DNA from: Flavobacterium acetivorans | GTDB lineage: Bacteria; Bacteroidota; Bacteroidia; Flavobacteriales; Flavobacteriaceae | Direction of reading: 5' to 3' | DNA length: 64,000 nucleotides | Assembly: GCF_020911885.1 (NCBI RefSeq) | Contig: NZ_CP087132.1 | Span: 1,860,001 to 1,924,000 of the forward strand | In this document: piece after piece, positions 7,950-15,765 of the stretch | Numbering within the stretch: the first letter of the stretch is position 1 | Layout of the letters: each line of letters begins with the position of its first letter | Position numbers and translations under genes: made by a program | Notes under the pieces: generated by a model | Told to the model about the DNA's origin: nothing | Seen by the model: the letters and a program-made list of their open reading frames with translations, nothing else | The model's database searches: none

Positions 7950-9012
7950 ATTGATATAGAGCACTTATTTTTTGCCATAATATCTCATCAAAGTCTGATA
8001 AAGCTAGGTTTGAATTGTCTGCTGCATTTCCCATCCTGATAATTACCATATTCTTGCTGGGAACAACATATATTTTTTGATCGTTTTTTCCTAAAGCCAT
8101 AAACATATCATTTGGCGCAGTGGGAATTATACTTCCCAAAAATTGCAATTGCGATTGAGGCAATTGGTAGCTATTTTTCCCGTTGATCCACCATAAATAA
8201 CCATATCCTTGATTTATATTTTGTGAAGTTGTTGTAGCGGTATTACAATAGTTTTCATTTAGAATAATATTGTTATTCCATTTTCCTTTATTGAGAATTA
8301 GTAAACCAAAACGCGCCATGCTTCTTGTTGTACTTGTGTATACAGAGTTATTATCAACTGTAATCCAGTTGCCGTTCATTCCTATTTTGTCCCTTAATTT
8401 AGTGTTGAAGTAAGTAGGCCAAGTTTGATTTGTAGCTCGGGCAATGACATCCTGCAATTTGACATAAACATTGTGATACGCCCATCGGGTTCCGGCATCT
8501 GCTTTATAGGTCAGGCAATCCGCCGTGACACAATATCCATTGTCTAGGTCTTCCAGTCCGGAAGTCATAGTGAGCAAGTGTTTAGCAGTAATCAGGTTTT
8601 CTTTGTTTAAGGCTAAGCCTGTCCAGTTATTTCCTAGATAGGTTGAGACCTTGGTGTCTAGATTTATAAATCCTTCCTGTTCTGCAATTCCGGTTAGGGT
8701 TGCTGTCAAGGTTTTTCCGGCGCTGGCCCAATACCAATTTGTAGTAGCAGTATGGCCATTGAAATAATTTTCCATAACAATTCGTCCATTGACCAAAATC
8801 ATAAAGGATTTGGTGTTTTTTATTTGCAAATAGTCTAAAAGCGGTTGAACGGCCGATTGTTTCCAGTTCAAGTCTGCAATTGATTTTTTTTCCCAGTTTG
8901 TTCCTGTAAGGGGAGGGAAATAAGTATCTGCAGTGGGGGTTGGAATTTTTGTTTCGGAATTGCAACTAGCAAATAAAAGCAAGATCAGAAGGGTGTAGAT
9001 TATTTTTGGCAT
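7948..9012 (-). CDS. Serine hydrolase lipoprotein (class C beta-lactamase family)
   Basis: 354 residues with a lipoprotein signal (LLILLLFASC, lipid on Cys17) and a beta-lactamase/transpeptidase-like fold. The SxxK nucleophile motif is seen in WASAGKT, a Tyr motif in WAYHNVY, and HLLTMTSGLED is typical of esterase EstB and D-aminopeptidase-like members. These proteins act on acyl-peptide or ester bonds in the periplasm; the substrate cannot be told. The gene stands alone, convergent with the Gre-like operon across a shared terminator. True beta-lactamase activity is unlikely because no clear KTG motif is visible. Confidence 0.88.
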   Translation of the reverse strand: MPKIIYTLLILLLFASCNSETKIPTPTADTYFPPLTGTNWEKKSIADLNWKQSAVQPLLDYLQIKNTKSFMILVNGRIVMENYFNGHTATTNWYWASAGKTLTATLTGIAEQEGFINLDTKVSTYLGNNWTGLALNKENLITAKHLLTMTSGLEDLDNGYCVTADCLTYKADAGTRWAYHNVYVKLQDVIARATNQTWPTYFNTKLRDKIGMNGNWITVDNNSVYTSTTRSMARFGLLILNKGKWNNNIILNENYCNTATTTSQNINQGYGYLWWINGKNSYQLPQSQLQFLGSIIPTAPNDMFMALGKNDQKIYVVPSKNMVIIRMGNAADNSNLALSDFDEILWQKISALYQ

Positions 9013-9075
9013 GCTTTGATTTTTATTTTTTCTTTGGATTAAAAATAGCTAAAATAGTTTAATGTGTTTTGCTAT

Positions 9076-9110
9076 TTTTGTTTTCTTTGAATTTATTAAG
9101 CTTAACTTTG
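9076..9110 (+). promoter_or_regulatory. Flavobacterial promoter upstream of the structured RNA and lipoprotein gene
   Basis: A perfect TAnnTTTG box (TAACTTTG, 9103-9110) has a TTTTG 22 bases upstream (9076-9080) and a TTTG 13 bases upstream. Transcription would start near 9117, ahead of the structured element at 9148. Confidence 0.5.
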
Positions 9111-9147
9111 TCGCATATAGAAAAAGAGATTTTATTGATCCAATTCC

Positions 9148-9216
9148 TAGCCCTGATGGAAGCGGCATCCCGCACTTTTTTTAGTGCAGATACAGCGTAC
9201 AGCAGGAAAAAGCTCC
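9148..9216 (+). ncRNA. Structured intergenic RNA/repeat, Flavo-1-like, copy 1
   Basis: A 69-base element: TAGCCCTGATGGAAGCGGC, ATCC, a variable hairpin (GCACT / AGTGC), AGATACAGCGTACAGCAGG, then GGAAAAAGCTCC. The 5' AGCCCTG can pair with 3' CAGG and GCT. A second copy lies at 21770-21846 on the minus strand with the same conserved blocks and a different but also paired central hairpin. The conserved ends and swapped hairpin are those of a folded RNA. I recall a similar Flavobacteria motif, Flavo-1, but cannot confirm identity here. It lies 19 bases before a lipoprotein gene, possibly in its leader. Confidence 0.65.
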
Positions 9217-9235
9217 TAATAAGTAAACGATTTTT

Positions 9236-9679
9236 ATGAAAAATATATTCCAAATTTTAGTGTTTTCTTTGTTTTTTGTTGGCTGTCAGCCAAAGGTTCA
9301 GCCTGCGGATATTGCTAAAATAAATGGCTATTGGGAGATAGAGAAAGTAGCTCTGGCAGATGGGGAAGACAAGGATTATAAGATCAATGAAAGTTATGAT
9401 TTTTTTGAAATTGGAAAAAATGACAAGGGAATTCGTAAGAAAGTGATGCCGCAGTTAGACGGAACATTTTTAGTTAATGATACTTATGAGCAGCTTAAAG
9501 TCCGATTTGAGAAAGACAAAGCATTCTTGGATTATAAGACTGATTATGCCAAGTGGAGTGAGGAAATAATAACGCTTACGGACAAGGAATTAGTGTTGAA
9601 AAACACTGAAAATACTAGATATCATTACAAAAAAGCAGGACCAATAAATTTAAATGACGATGGCAAAAAGACTGAATAA
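9236..9679 (+). CDS. Small lipoprotein, lipocalin-like, function unknown
   Basis: 147 residues with a lipoprotein signal (VFSLFFVGC, Cys17). The body is rich in predicted beta strands (GYWEIEKVALADG, YDFFEIGKN, ITLTDKELVLKN), as in lipocalin-like small lipoproteins of Bacteroidota. Its leader contains the structured RNA element at 9148-9216. The 3' end overlaps the next gene by 26 bases in another frame, so the two are coupled. No specific function can be given. Confidence 0.75.
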   Translation: MKNIFQILVFSLFFVGCQPKVQPADIAKINGYWEIEKVALADGEDKDYKINESYDFFEIGKNDKGIRKKVMPQLDGTFLVNDTYEQLKVRFEKDKAFLDYKTDYAKWSEEIITLTDKELVLKNTENTRYHYKKAGPINLNDDGKKTE

Positions 9680-9956
9680 TCAAAGTACGATAGGGGATGT
9701 GTTAAAGCAAATTATCCAGACGAATAAGTTGCAAGCGGGAATGGATCAAATGGATGTGAAAGAGGCTTGGAAAAACCTGATGGGAAACGGCGTTAACAGT
9801 TATACTAATAATGTAGTTCTAAAAGGAGGTACTTTGTATGTTGAGTTGACTTCTTCAGTTTTGAGAGAAGAATTGAGTCATGGTAAATCTAAAATTGTAG
9901 CAATGATTAATGAAGAATTGCGTAGGGATGTTGTTACTAGTGTTGTTTTGAGATAA
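9654..9956 (+). CDS. DUF721 domain protein (DciA-like)
   Basis: 100 residues spanning the DUF721 domain: SIxDVLxQ-type helix (QSTIGDVLKQII), a KEAWKNLMG segment, and the strand-rich end LYVELTSSVLREELSHGKSK with IVAMINEEL. The wider family includes DciA, which loads the replicative helicase in many bacteria lacking DnaC; Bacteroidota members are short and not well characterised. A second in-frame ATG lies at 9660. It overlaps the preceding lipoprotein gene by 26 bases. Confidence 0.85.
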   Translation: MTMAKRLNNQSTIGDVLKQIIQTNKLQAGMDQMDVKEAWKNLMGNGVNSYTNNVVLKGGTLYVELTSSVLREELSHGKSKIVAMINEELRRDVVTSVVLR

Positions 9957-9972
9957 TAATTTTAGTTTTTTA

Positions 9973-10449
9973 ATGATGCGAAATATTAGAAGCAAATTTA
10001 AAATATTACCTTTTTTTACAGCTATTGGATTAATATTTTTTGGCTTCTTTTTGTTTTATATTTGCTTGGTTTCTCCTGTAGCGACTATTGTGTTGCCAGT
10101 TTTGTTTTTATTATTTGTTGCTTATTTTTGGCTGACGGAATTTAGAACTAGAGCTCATAAAATAAGTGTAAATACTGATTTTATTTCTGTTTGTAAGCTC
10201 TTTGGTTTAGGAAGGTCTGAAGTTTATGATTTTAAAAAATTAGATGGTTTTGAAATTTCAATTCAGTCTGGTAAATCAGGAAGTTTTGAGTTTTTATTTG
10301 TTTTAAAAAATGGAAAAAGAGTCGCTTGTATTTCGAATTTTTATCATTCTAATTATGGTGAATTAAAAAAAATCCTACTAGAAAACTTATCTTATTTTGG
10401 AGTAAAAAAGTACAGTTTTAAAGAAGAATACAGTCAAATGCTTAAATAA
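9973..10449 (+). CDS. Membrane protein with a PH-like cytoplasmic domain
   Basis: 158 residues: two adjacent membrane helices at about residues 13-33 and 36-54, then a strand-rich soluble part (SVNTDFISVCKLFGLGR, GSFEFLFVLKNGKRVACI). This is the outline of bacterial PH (YdbT/YcxB-like) membrane proteins, but similarity is weak and the function is unknown. It begins 16 bases after the DUF721 gene and ends at a perfect terminator, so it is the last gene of that run. Confidence 0.6.
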   Translation: MMRNIRSKFKILPFFTAIGLIFFGFFLFYICLVSPVATIVLPVLFLLFVAYFWLTEFRTRAHKISVNTDFISVCKLFGLGRSEVYDFKKLDGFEISIQSGKSGSFEFLFVLKNGKRVACISNFYHSNYGELKKILLENLSYFGVKKYSFKEEYSQMLK

Positions 10450-10486
10450 AAATGCCGTTTCAAAATTTTGAAACGGCATTTTTATT
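10448..10486. terminator. Perfect palindromic terminator
   Basis: AAATGCCGTTTC (10450-10461) and GAAACGGCATTT (10470-10481) enclose AAAATTTT, with T-rich runs at both ends. The structure works on either strand, between the PH-like gene and the convergent ndk gene. Confidence 0.9.
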
Positions 10487-10536
10487 TGGATGATTTTTAA
10501 ATCGTAGTTCAAAAATCGCTAATCTTTAATCGAAAA

Positions 10537-10956
10537 TTAAAATTGCTCTCTTCCTGCAAAATGGAAAGCACCTTCGATGGCTGCATTTTCATCGCTGTCA
10601 GAACCGTGAACTGCATTTTCTCCGATAGAAGTTGCGTATGCTTTACGGATTGTTCCTTCAGCAGCTTCAGCTGGATTTGTAGCACCAATTAAAGTTCTGA
10701 AATCTTCAACAGCGTTATCTTTTTCTAAAATAGCGGCAACGATAGGTCCTCTTGACATGAATTCAACTAATTCTCCGTAGAAAGGTCTTGCAGCGTGAAC
10801 AGCATAAAATGCTTGTGCATCAGCAACAGTAAGTTGAGTTAATTTTAAAGAAACGATTTTGAAACCTGCGTTAGTAATCATAGCAAGTATGTTTCCGATG
10901 TGTCCGTTAGCAACAGCATCCGGCTTAATCATTGTAAATGTTCTATTTGTAGCCAT
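10537..10956 (-). CDS. ndk: Nucleoside diphosphate kinase
   Basis: 139 residues covering the whole NDK fold. It moves the gamma phosphate from ATP to nucleoside diphosphates through a phosphohistidine. Motifs: [10 protein letters not shown] at the N-terminus, Kpn-loop region [17 protein letters not shown], and the active-site NAVHGSDS with His117. The length is normal. It is transcribed alone from a TATTTTTG box on the minus strand (10986-10993) and ends toward the shared palindromic terminator. Confidence 0.97.
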   Translation of the reverse strand: MATNRTFTMIKPDAVANGHIGNILAMITNAGFKIVSLKLTQLTVADAQAFYAVHAARPFYGELVEFMSRGPIVAAILEKDNAVEDFRTLIGATNPAEAAEGTIRKAYATSIGENAVHGSDSDENAAIEGAFHFAGREQF

Positions 10957-10985
10957 TTCGATTTTTGTGTTTTTTAAATTTGATG

Positions 10986-10993
10986 CAAAAATA
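10986..10993 (-). promoter_or_regulatory. ndk -7 promoter box
   Basis: On the minus strand this reads TATTTTTG, matching the Bacteroidota TAnnTTTG -7 element 29 bases upstream of the ndk start. No clear TTG is seen at -33. Confidence 0.5.
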
Positions 10994-11047
10994 GTTTATT
11001 TTGTTTAATAATGTTGTAATTTTCGCATTATAGTAAATCAAATTCGA

Positions 11048-12637
11048 TTATAATGTAATGATTTCGAAACTTTGATCCAAAGCTTGTAAACGGCTGAAGA
11101 GTTTCGGAATTAGATTTTCTCCATTTTCCAAATAAAATTCAGAAAAATTAGCCTGACGTTCTTGCAAACTTTTATTCGGGAATAATTCGTTCTGCAGGTT
11201 GGTTATGCGTTCCAGTTCGTCGTTAAATTTTCGTTTTTGAGCTTTTAATAAACGTTTTTCTAAATTTTCTAATCCCTTTATTTGCTTAGCTTCTTGCGCT
11301 TTTACGGCTCCTGAAAAAGATTGATCCGTTTTTTTTGCGATGGAATGCAGATAATGAAATTGGTTTTTTAGAAAGTCTTTTTGGATACTTAAATCAATTG
11401 GGAAATCCGAGAAATCTATAGTTTTTTTATTAACTAATTCAGCTTGTTTAGAAAATAGATCAGTCCAGCTTAGGCCTAATTTAGTAGCTTTTTTTTCTTG
11501 TTTTTCGGTAGTTAAAAGCGCTGAATTTCGAACTAAAAGCATCGGAAAAGTAATTTTTACCGCATCAAAGAAAGATTTTAATTCAAGCCAATAGGCAATT
11601 TCTCCGCCTCCGCCAATGTAACATAAGTTGGGTAAAATCACTTCCTGGTACAACGGACGCATAATCACGTTAGGACTGAATTTCTCAGGATTACTATCAA
11701 GTAGTTCTAGGATTTCATTTTCTGAAAACTCAATTTTGGTATGGTTTACTTTGTATTTCTCATTTTCGAAAATAATGCGTTCGCGCAAATTATTTTCGAT
11801 ATAGAACAAATTAATTTCGCGCGGGTTCACCTGAATGGAGTACTCTTTTAACTGTTCAATCGTTTTTGATACTTTTTTATGGGAAGTTTGCTGCAGTAAT
11901 TCTTCCTTCATAAAAGGAATAAAGTTGCGTTTCAATTCTGAATGGTCGGCATCAAGGATGACTAAACCGTAGTTTCCAAAAAGGGCATTTGCTAAATGGC
12001 GTGTAGCGTCGGCAAGATTATTATGATTTAAATAGGCTTCCTGAAACAGTTTTTGGATTGCAATTGCGTTAGTACTAGTTCCTAATTCCTGAGTATATAT
12101 TTCAAGGAATTCTTCTAAACCTTCGGTTGACAAACGACCTACAGGACCGCTACTTATTTTGTTCCATCTGAATTTTTTTCCTTTGAAATTAAAATGATTT
12201 ATTTCTTCAAAATCATGGTCTTCGGTCGCCATCCAATAAATAGGCACAAAATTGTAAGCCGGGTATTTAGCTTTTAAATCTTTTGTAAGATTAATAGTAG
12301 ATATGATTTTGTATAAAAAATACAAAGGACCAGTAAAGAGGTTCAATTGATGTCCTGTAGTTACTGTAAAAGTATTGTTTACCTTTAAAGCTTCAATATT
12401 TTGTAGAGTCAAATGAGAAGTTTCAATTTTAGCATACTGTTTTTGCAATACAGAAACTAAAGCGGAGCGATGGTTATGGTTGAAATTACTTTGTTTCTCA
12501 ATAATTTGATTTTCAAAGTTTTCAATTGAAGGGAATCTATTGTAAAGTTCCTTTAAATTGTTTTTTTGATTTAAATAATCATTCATCAAAGGAGAGAAAT
12601 ATCCTGAATTTTGATAGCTGATACAGTCGGTAGGCAT
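11048..12637 (-). CDS. bshC: Bacillithiol biosynthesis cysteine-adding enzyme BshC
   Basis: 529 residues, the normal BshC length. The enzyme attaches cysteine to glucosamine-malate in the last step of bacillithiol synthesis, giving the cell its low-molecular-weight thiol. Recognisable segments include TTGHQLNLFTGPLYFLYK (the Rossmann-like nucleotide region), YWMATEDHDFEEINH, LCYIGGGGEIAYW and the C-terminal coiled coil. It is cytoplasmic. The neighbours on each side are unrelated, and bshA and bshB are not in this window. Confidence 0.95.
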   Translation of the reverse strand: MPTDCISYQNSGYFSPLMNDYLNQKNNLKELYNRFPSIENFENQIIEKQSNFNHNHRSALVSVLQKQYAKIETSHLTLQNIEALKVNNTFTVTTGHQLNLFTGPLYFLYKIISTINLTKDLKAKYPAYNFVPIYWMATEDHDFEEINHFNFKGKKFRWNKISSGPVGRLSTEGLEEFLEIYTQELGTSTNAIAIQKLFQEAYLNHNNLADATRHLANALFGNYGLVILDADHSELKRNFIPFMKEELLQQTSHKKVSKTIEQLKEYSIQVNPREINLFYIENNLRERIIFENEKYKVNHTKIEFSENEILELLDSNPEKFSPNVIMRPLYQEVILPNLCYIGGGGEIAYWLELKSFFDAVKITFPMLLVRNSALLTTEKQEKKATKLGLSWTDLFSKQAELVNKKTIDFSDFPIDLSIQKDFLKNQFHYLHSIAKKTDQSFSGAVKAQEAKQIKGLENLEKRLLKAQKRKFNDELERITNLQNELFPNKSLQERQANFSEFYLENGENLIPKLFSRLQALDQSFEIITL

Positions 12638-12817
12638 AATTTACTATTTTATGTAAATGTAATAAAAAGTAAAGTTACGATTTTTGGTTTATGAAAGCTT
12701 TGTGAAATGTGGAGTTTGCTGTTCTTATTCTAATGTAACTTTCGTTTTTAAGCTAAAAATTTTAGTAGATTGTTTTTTTGACTTTTTTTTCTAAAGCTTA
12801 TTTTAATAATTATCCCT

Positions 12818-12825
12818 TATTTTTG
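12818..12825 (+). promoter_or_regulatory. -7 promoter box of the radical SAM gene
   Basis: TATTTTTG lies 17 bases before the TTG start, so the leader would be very short. No well-spaced TTG was found upstream. Confidence 0.45.
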
Positions 12826-12842
12826 CACAAAACAAATTTCCT

Positions 12843-15029
12843 TTGAAAACGAAACTTTTTCTCATCACGCCACCTTTTACGCAACTGAATACGCCCTATC
12901 CCGCAACGGCTTATATTAAGGGTTTTCTAAATACTAAAGGCATCGAATCTGTTCAGGCAGATTTAGGGATTGAAGTGATTTTGAAATTGTTTTCAAAAGA
13001 AGGATTGTCTGATTTGTTCCAATCGAATAAAGAGCAGCCTATAACGGATAATTGCAAACGTATTTTTGCACTGCAAGAGGAATATATTAAAACCATCAAT
13101 TCAGTAATTGCTTTTTTGCAGGGGAAGAATCCCACATTGGCGCTTCAAATTTGTCAGGAAGATTATTTGCCAGAGGCTTCTCGTTTCGCTCAATTGGAAG
13201 AACTCGATTGGGCTTTTGGAACGATGGGAACTCAGGATAAAGCGAAACATTTGGCTACTTTGTATCTGGAAGATATCTCTGATTTTATTGTCGAATGCGT
13301 TGACGCTAACTTTGGTTTTAGTCGCTATGCCGAACGGTTGGGACGCAGTGCCAATTCATTTGACGAATTGTACGAAGCTTTGCAACAAGAACCGACTTAT
13401 ATCGATAATCTACTGTTTTCTATTTTAAAAGCAAGAATTGAAACAATCCAACCCACATTATTTTTAATTTCGGTGCCTTTTCCCGGTAATTTATATTCGG
13501 CTTTTCGATCAGCACAATGGGTGAAAGAACATTTTCCTGAAATTAAAATCTCGATGGGTGGTGGTTTTGCTAATACCGAATTGCGCTCGCTTTCGGATGC
13601 CCGTGTCTTTGAGTTTTTCGATTTCATCACTTTGGATGATGGAGAAATGCCAATTGAAGAATTAATCTCCAATATTGAAAATACAGATTACAATTCCTAT
13701 AAAAGAACGTTTCTTTTAGAAAATGGAAAAGTAGTTTACAAAAATAATTCAACAAAACCAGATTATAAACAATCCCAAGTGGGAACGCCTGATTATTCGG
13801 ATTTGCTGTTGGATAAATACATTTCGGTAATCGAAATCGTGAATCCCATGCATCGAATGTGGAGTGATGGGAGATGGAATAAACTCACCATGGCACATGG
13901 TTGTTATTGGGGAAAATGTACCTTTTGCGATATTTCTTTGGATTATATAAAAGTCTACGAACCCGTTGCCGCCAGTTTATTGTGTGATCGAATGGAAGAA
14001 ATGATCGCGCAAACAGGCGAAAATGGTTTTCATTATGTAGATGAAGCAGCACCGCCGGCTCTGATGCGCGCTTTGGCGCTTGAGATTTTGAGAAGGAAAT
14101 TATCGGTGACCTGGTGGACGAACATTCGATTCGAAAAAAGCTTTTCTAAAGATTTATGTTTGCTGTTGAAAGCTTCGGGATGTATTGCCGTTTCCGGCGG
14201 TCTCGAAGTCGCTTCGGATCGGTTATTAAAGTTGATTGACAAAGGAGTAACAGTGGAACAAGTGGCCAAAGTGACCCGAAATTTTACCGAAGCAGGTGTG
14301 ATGGTTCATGCTTATTTAATGTATGGCTATCCCACACAAACGGTTCAGGAAACGGTGGATAGTCTCGAAATGGTGCGTCAGTTGTTTGAAGCAGGAGTGC
14401 TGCAATCCGGATTTTGGCATCAGTTTGCTATGACAGCCCACAGTCCAGTAGGAATGTATCCGGAGAAATTCGGCGTAGTGAAAGAAAACGAAACGATTGG
14501 AACCTTTGCTAACAACGACATTAATTATATTGATAATACAGGAATTGATCACGATAAATTCAGTTTTGGACTCAAAAAATCATTGTTCAATTTCATGCAC
14601 GGAATCTGTTTTGATTACGAATTGCAGGATTGGTTTGATTTTAAAATACCGAAATCCAAAATAACAGCTGATTTTATTTTCAACGCCTTAGAAGCAGCCG
14701 AAGATTTTACCATTAAGCCTACTGCTAAAATTGTTTGGCTGGGAGGAAAGCCTTCAGTTGAATATTATACCAAATCAAAAAAAGGAAACTCCTGGGAAAT
14801 GATAACGCTGACTTTTCACGACAAAAAAGAAAGTTTTTCCATTCAAACCAATAAAAATGAAGGGGAGTGGCTGATAGAAATCCTAGAAAAAATAGCTGTT
14901 TCGAACATTAAAATCTATTCTTTTCAGGAAGTAAAAACTGATTTTGAAACTCATTTGGAAGATTTTGAATTGTTTTGGTATTCAAAACCAATTACTACAT
15001 TAAGGGATTTTGGACTATTAGTATTGTAA
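12843..15029 (+). CDS. B12-binding-domain radical SAM protein, substrate unknown
   Basis: 728 residues starting at a TTG codon; the protein text KTKLFLITPPFTQLNTPYPA is the usual start of this group. An N-terminal cobalamin-binding-like domain (SVPFPGNLYSAFRSAQWVK, ISMGGGFANTEL, DFITLDDGEMPIEEL) is followed by a radical SAM barrel with cluster cysteines in GCYWGKCTFCDIS. The spacing is CX4CX2C rather than CX3CX2C. A GGLEVASDRLL segment and a C-terminal strand-rich domain follow. Such enzymes perform methylations or rearrangements; the substrate is unknown. The gene stands alone, with no natural-product genes nearby. Confidence 0.88.
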   Translation: MKTKLFLITPPFTQLNTPYPATAYIKGFLNTKGIESVQADLGIEVILKLFSKEGLSDLFQSNKEQPITDNCKRIFALQEEYIKTINSVIAFLQGKNPTLALQICQEDYLPEASRFAQLEELDWAFGTMGTQDKAKHLATLYLEDISDFIVECVDANFGFSRYAERLGRSANSFDELYEALQQEPTYIDNLLFSILKARIETIQPTLFLISVPFPGNLYSAFRSAQWVKEHFPEIKISMGGGFANTELRSLSDARVFEFFDFITLDDGEMPIEELISNIENTDYNSYKRTFLLENGKVVYKNNSTKPDYKQSQVGTPDYSDLLLDKYISVIEIVNPMHRMWSDGRWNKLTMAHGCYWGKCTFCDISLDYIKVYEPVAASLLCDRMEEMIAQTGENGFHYVDEAAPPALMRALALEILRRKLSVTWWTNIRFEKSFSKDLCLLLKASGCIAVSGGLEVASDRLLKLIDKGVTVEQVAKVTRNFTEAGVMVHAYLMYGYPTQTVQETVDSLEMVRQLFEAGVLQSGFWHQFAMTAHSPVGMYPEKFGVVKENETIGTFANNDINYIDNTGIDHDKFSFGLKKSLFNFMHGICFDYELQDWFDFKIPKSKITADFIFNALEAAEDFTIKPTAKIVWLGGKPSVEYYTKSKKGNSWEMITLTFHDKKESFSIQTNKNEGEWLIEILEKIAVSNIKIYSFQEVKTDFETHLEDFELFWYSKPITTLRDFGLLVL

Positions 15030-15085
15030 TTTTATTTTTTTAAGCAACCCTATTTTTTAGTATAAATCCACCAATTTTCTATTAC

Positions 15086-15112
15086 GAAAACGTTTTCTTT
15101 TACTTATTTTTA
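15086..15112 (+). promoter_or_regulatory. Palindrome and -7 box ahead of the carboxylase operon
   Basis: A perfect 12-base palindrome GAAAACGTTTTC (15086-15097), with a central CG as in LacI-type operators, lies eight bases before a TATTTTTA box (15105-15112). The carboxylase start is 21 bases further on. A repressor site overlapping the promoter is inferred. Confidence 0.4.
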
Positions 15113-15132
15113 CGGTCATTAAAAAATCACAG

Positions 15133-15618
15133 ATGAGTAGTACCTATAAAGTAAATGTAAATGACTCCTTTCAATTCGATTTTGATAAGGAACAAGTTTC
15201 ACAACTCGATGCCGTTAGTATAGAAACGAACAAGTTTCATATATTAAACCATAACACTCCTTTTAAAGCAGAGATTGTATCTGCTAATTTCAATCAAAAA
15301 AGCTATACTGTAAAGGTCAATAACAATACTTATACCGTAGCTATTGCTGATGCGCTTGATGTTCTTATCAAAAAAATGGGCTTTGAAGTTGGAGCGACTA
15401 AACAAGTCAATGCAATCAAGGCACCAATGCCTGGATTAATCTTAGAGATTAGCGTATCAGTAGGTCAACCGGTCAAAGAAAATGACAGTTTGTTAATCCT
15501 TGAAGCTATGAAAATGGAGAATAGTTTTCTGTCACCTCGCGATGGAATCATAAAATTGATTTCTGTAAGTAAAGGTGATGCCGTTGATAAAGGACAGTTA
15601 TTGATTGAGTTGGAATAG
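15133..15618 (+). CDS. Biotin carboxyl carrier protein of an acyl-CoA carboxylase
   Basis: 161 residues. The C-terminal biotinyl domain (about 92-161) carries EAMKMEN with the biotin-accepting Lys127, preceded by APMPGLI. The N-terminal half is a short strand-rich linker (YTVKVNNNTYTVAIAD) seen in propionyl-CoA and related carboxylase carriers. Together with the next two genes it makes a complete biotin-dependent carboxylase. It is the first gene of the operon, 21 bases after a palindrome-promoter unit. Confidence 0.93.
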   Translation: MSSTYKVNVNDSFQFDFDKEQVSQLDAVSIETNKFHILNHNTPFKAEIVSANFNQKSYTVKVNNNTYTVAIADALDVLIKKMGFEVGATKQVNAIKAPMPGLILEISVSVGQPVKENDSLLILEAMKMENSFLSPRDGIIKLISVSKGDAVDKGQLLIELE

Positions 15619-15640
15619 CGGACGAAATAGAAGATGTAAG

Positions 15641-15696
15641 AAACAAGAATAAATAAACAAGAATAAATAAACAAGAAGAAAGAAACAAGAAGAAAG
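15641..15696 (+). repeat. Tandem repeat, four copies of a 14-base unit
   Basis: Two copies of AAACAAGAATAAAT are followed by two copies of AAACAAGAAGAAAG, all in the gap between the carrier and carboxylase genes. The unit is not a multiple of three and the run is purine-rich on the plus strand. No hairpin is evident. Confidence 0.85.
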
Positions 15697-15765
15697 AAAA
15701 TCGTTAGAGGTGTTTTATTTTTACATCTGCAGCGAAGCGGCCTTTCCTCTTTTATCTATTGAAAT

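Noticed and set aside
9059..9253. Minus-strand frame of 64 codons
   Set aside because: It runs antisense through the promoter and the structured repeat and has no recognisable protein features.
15641..15696. CRISPR array
   Set aside because: The units are 14 bases with no spacers between them and there are no cas genes; it is a simple tandem repeat.
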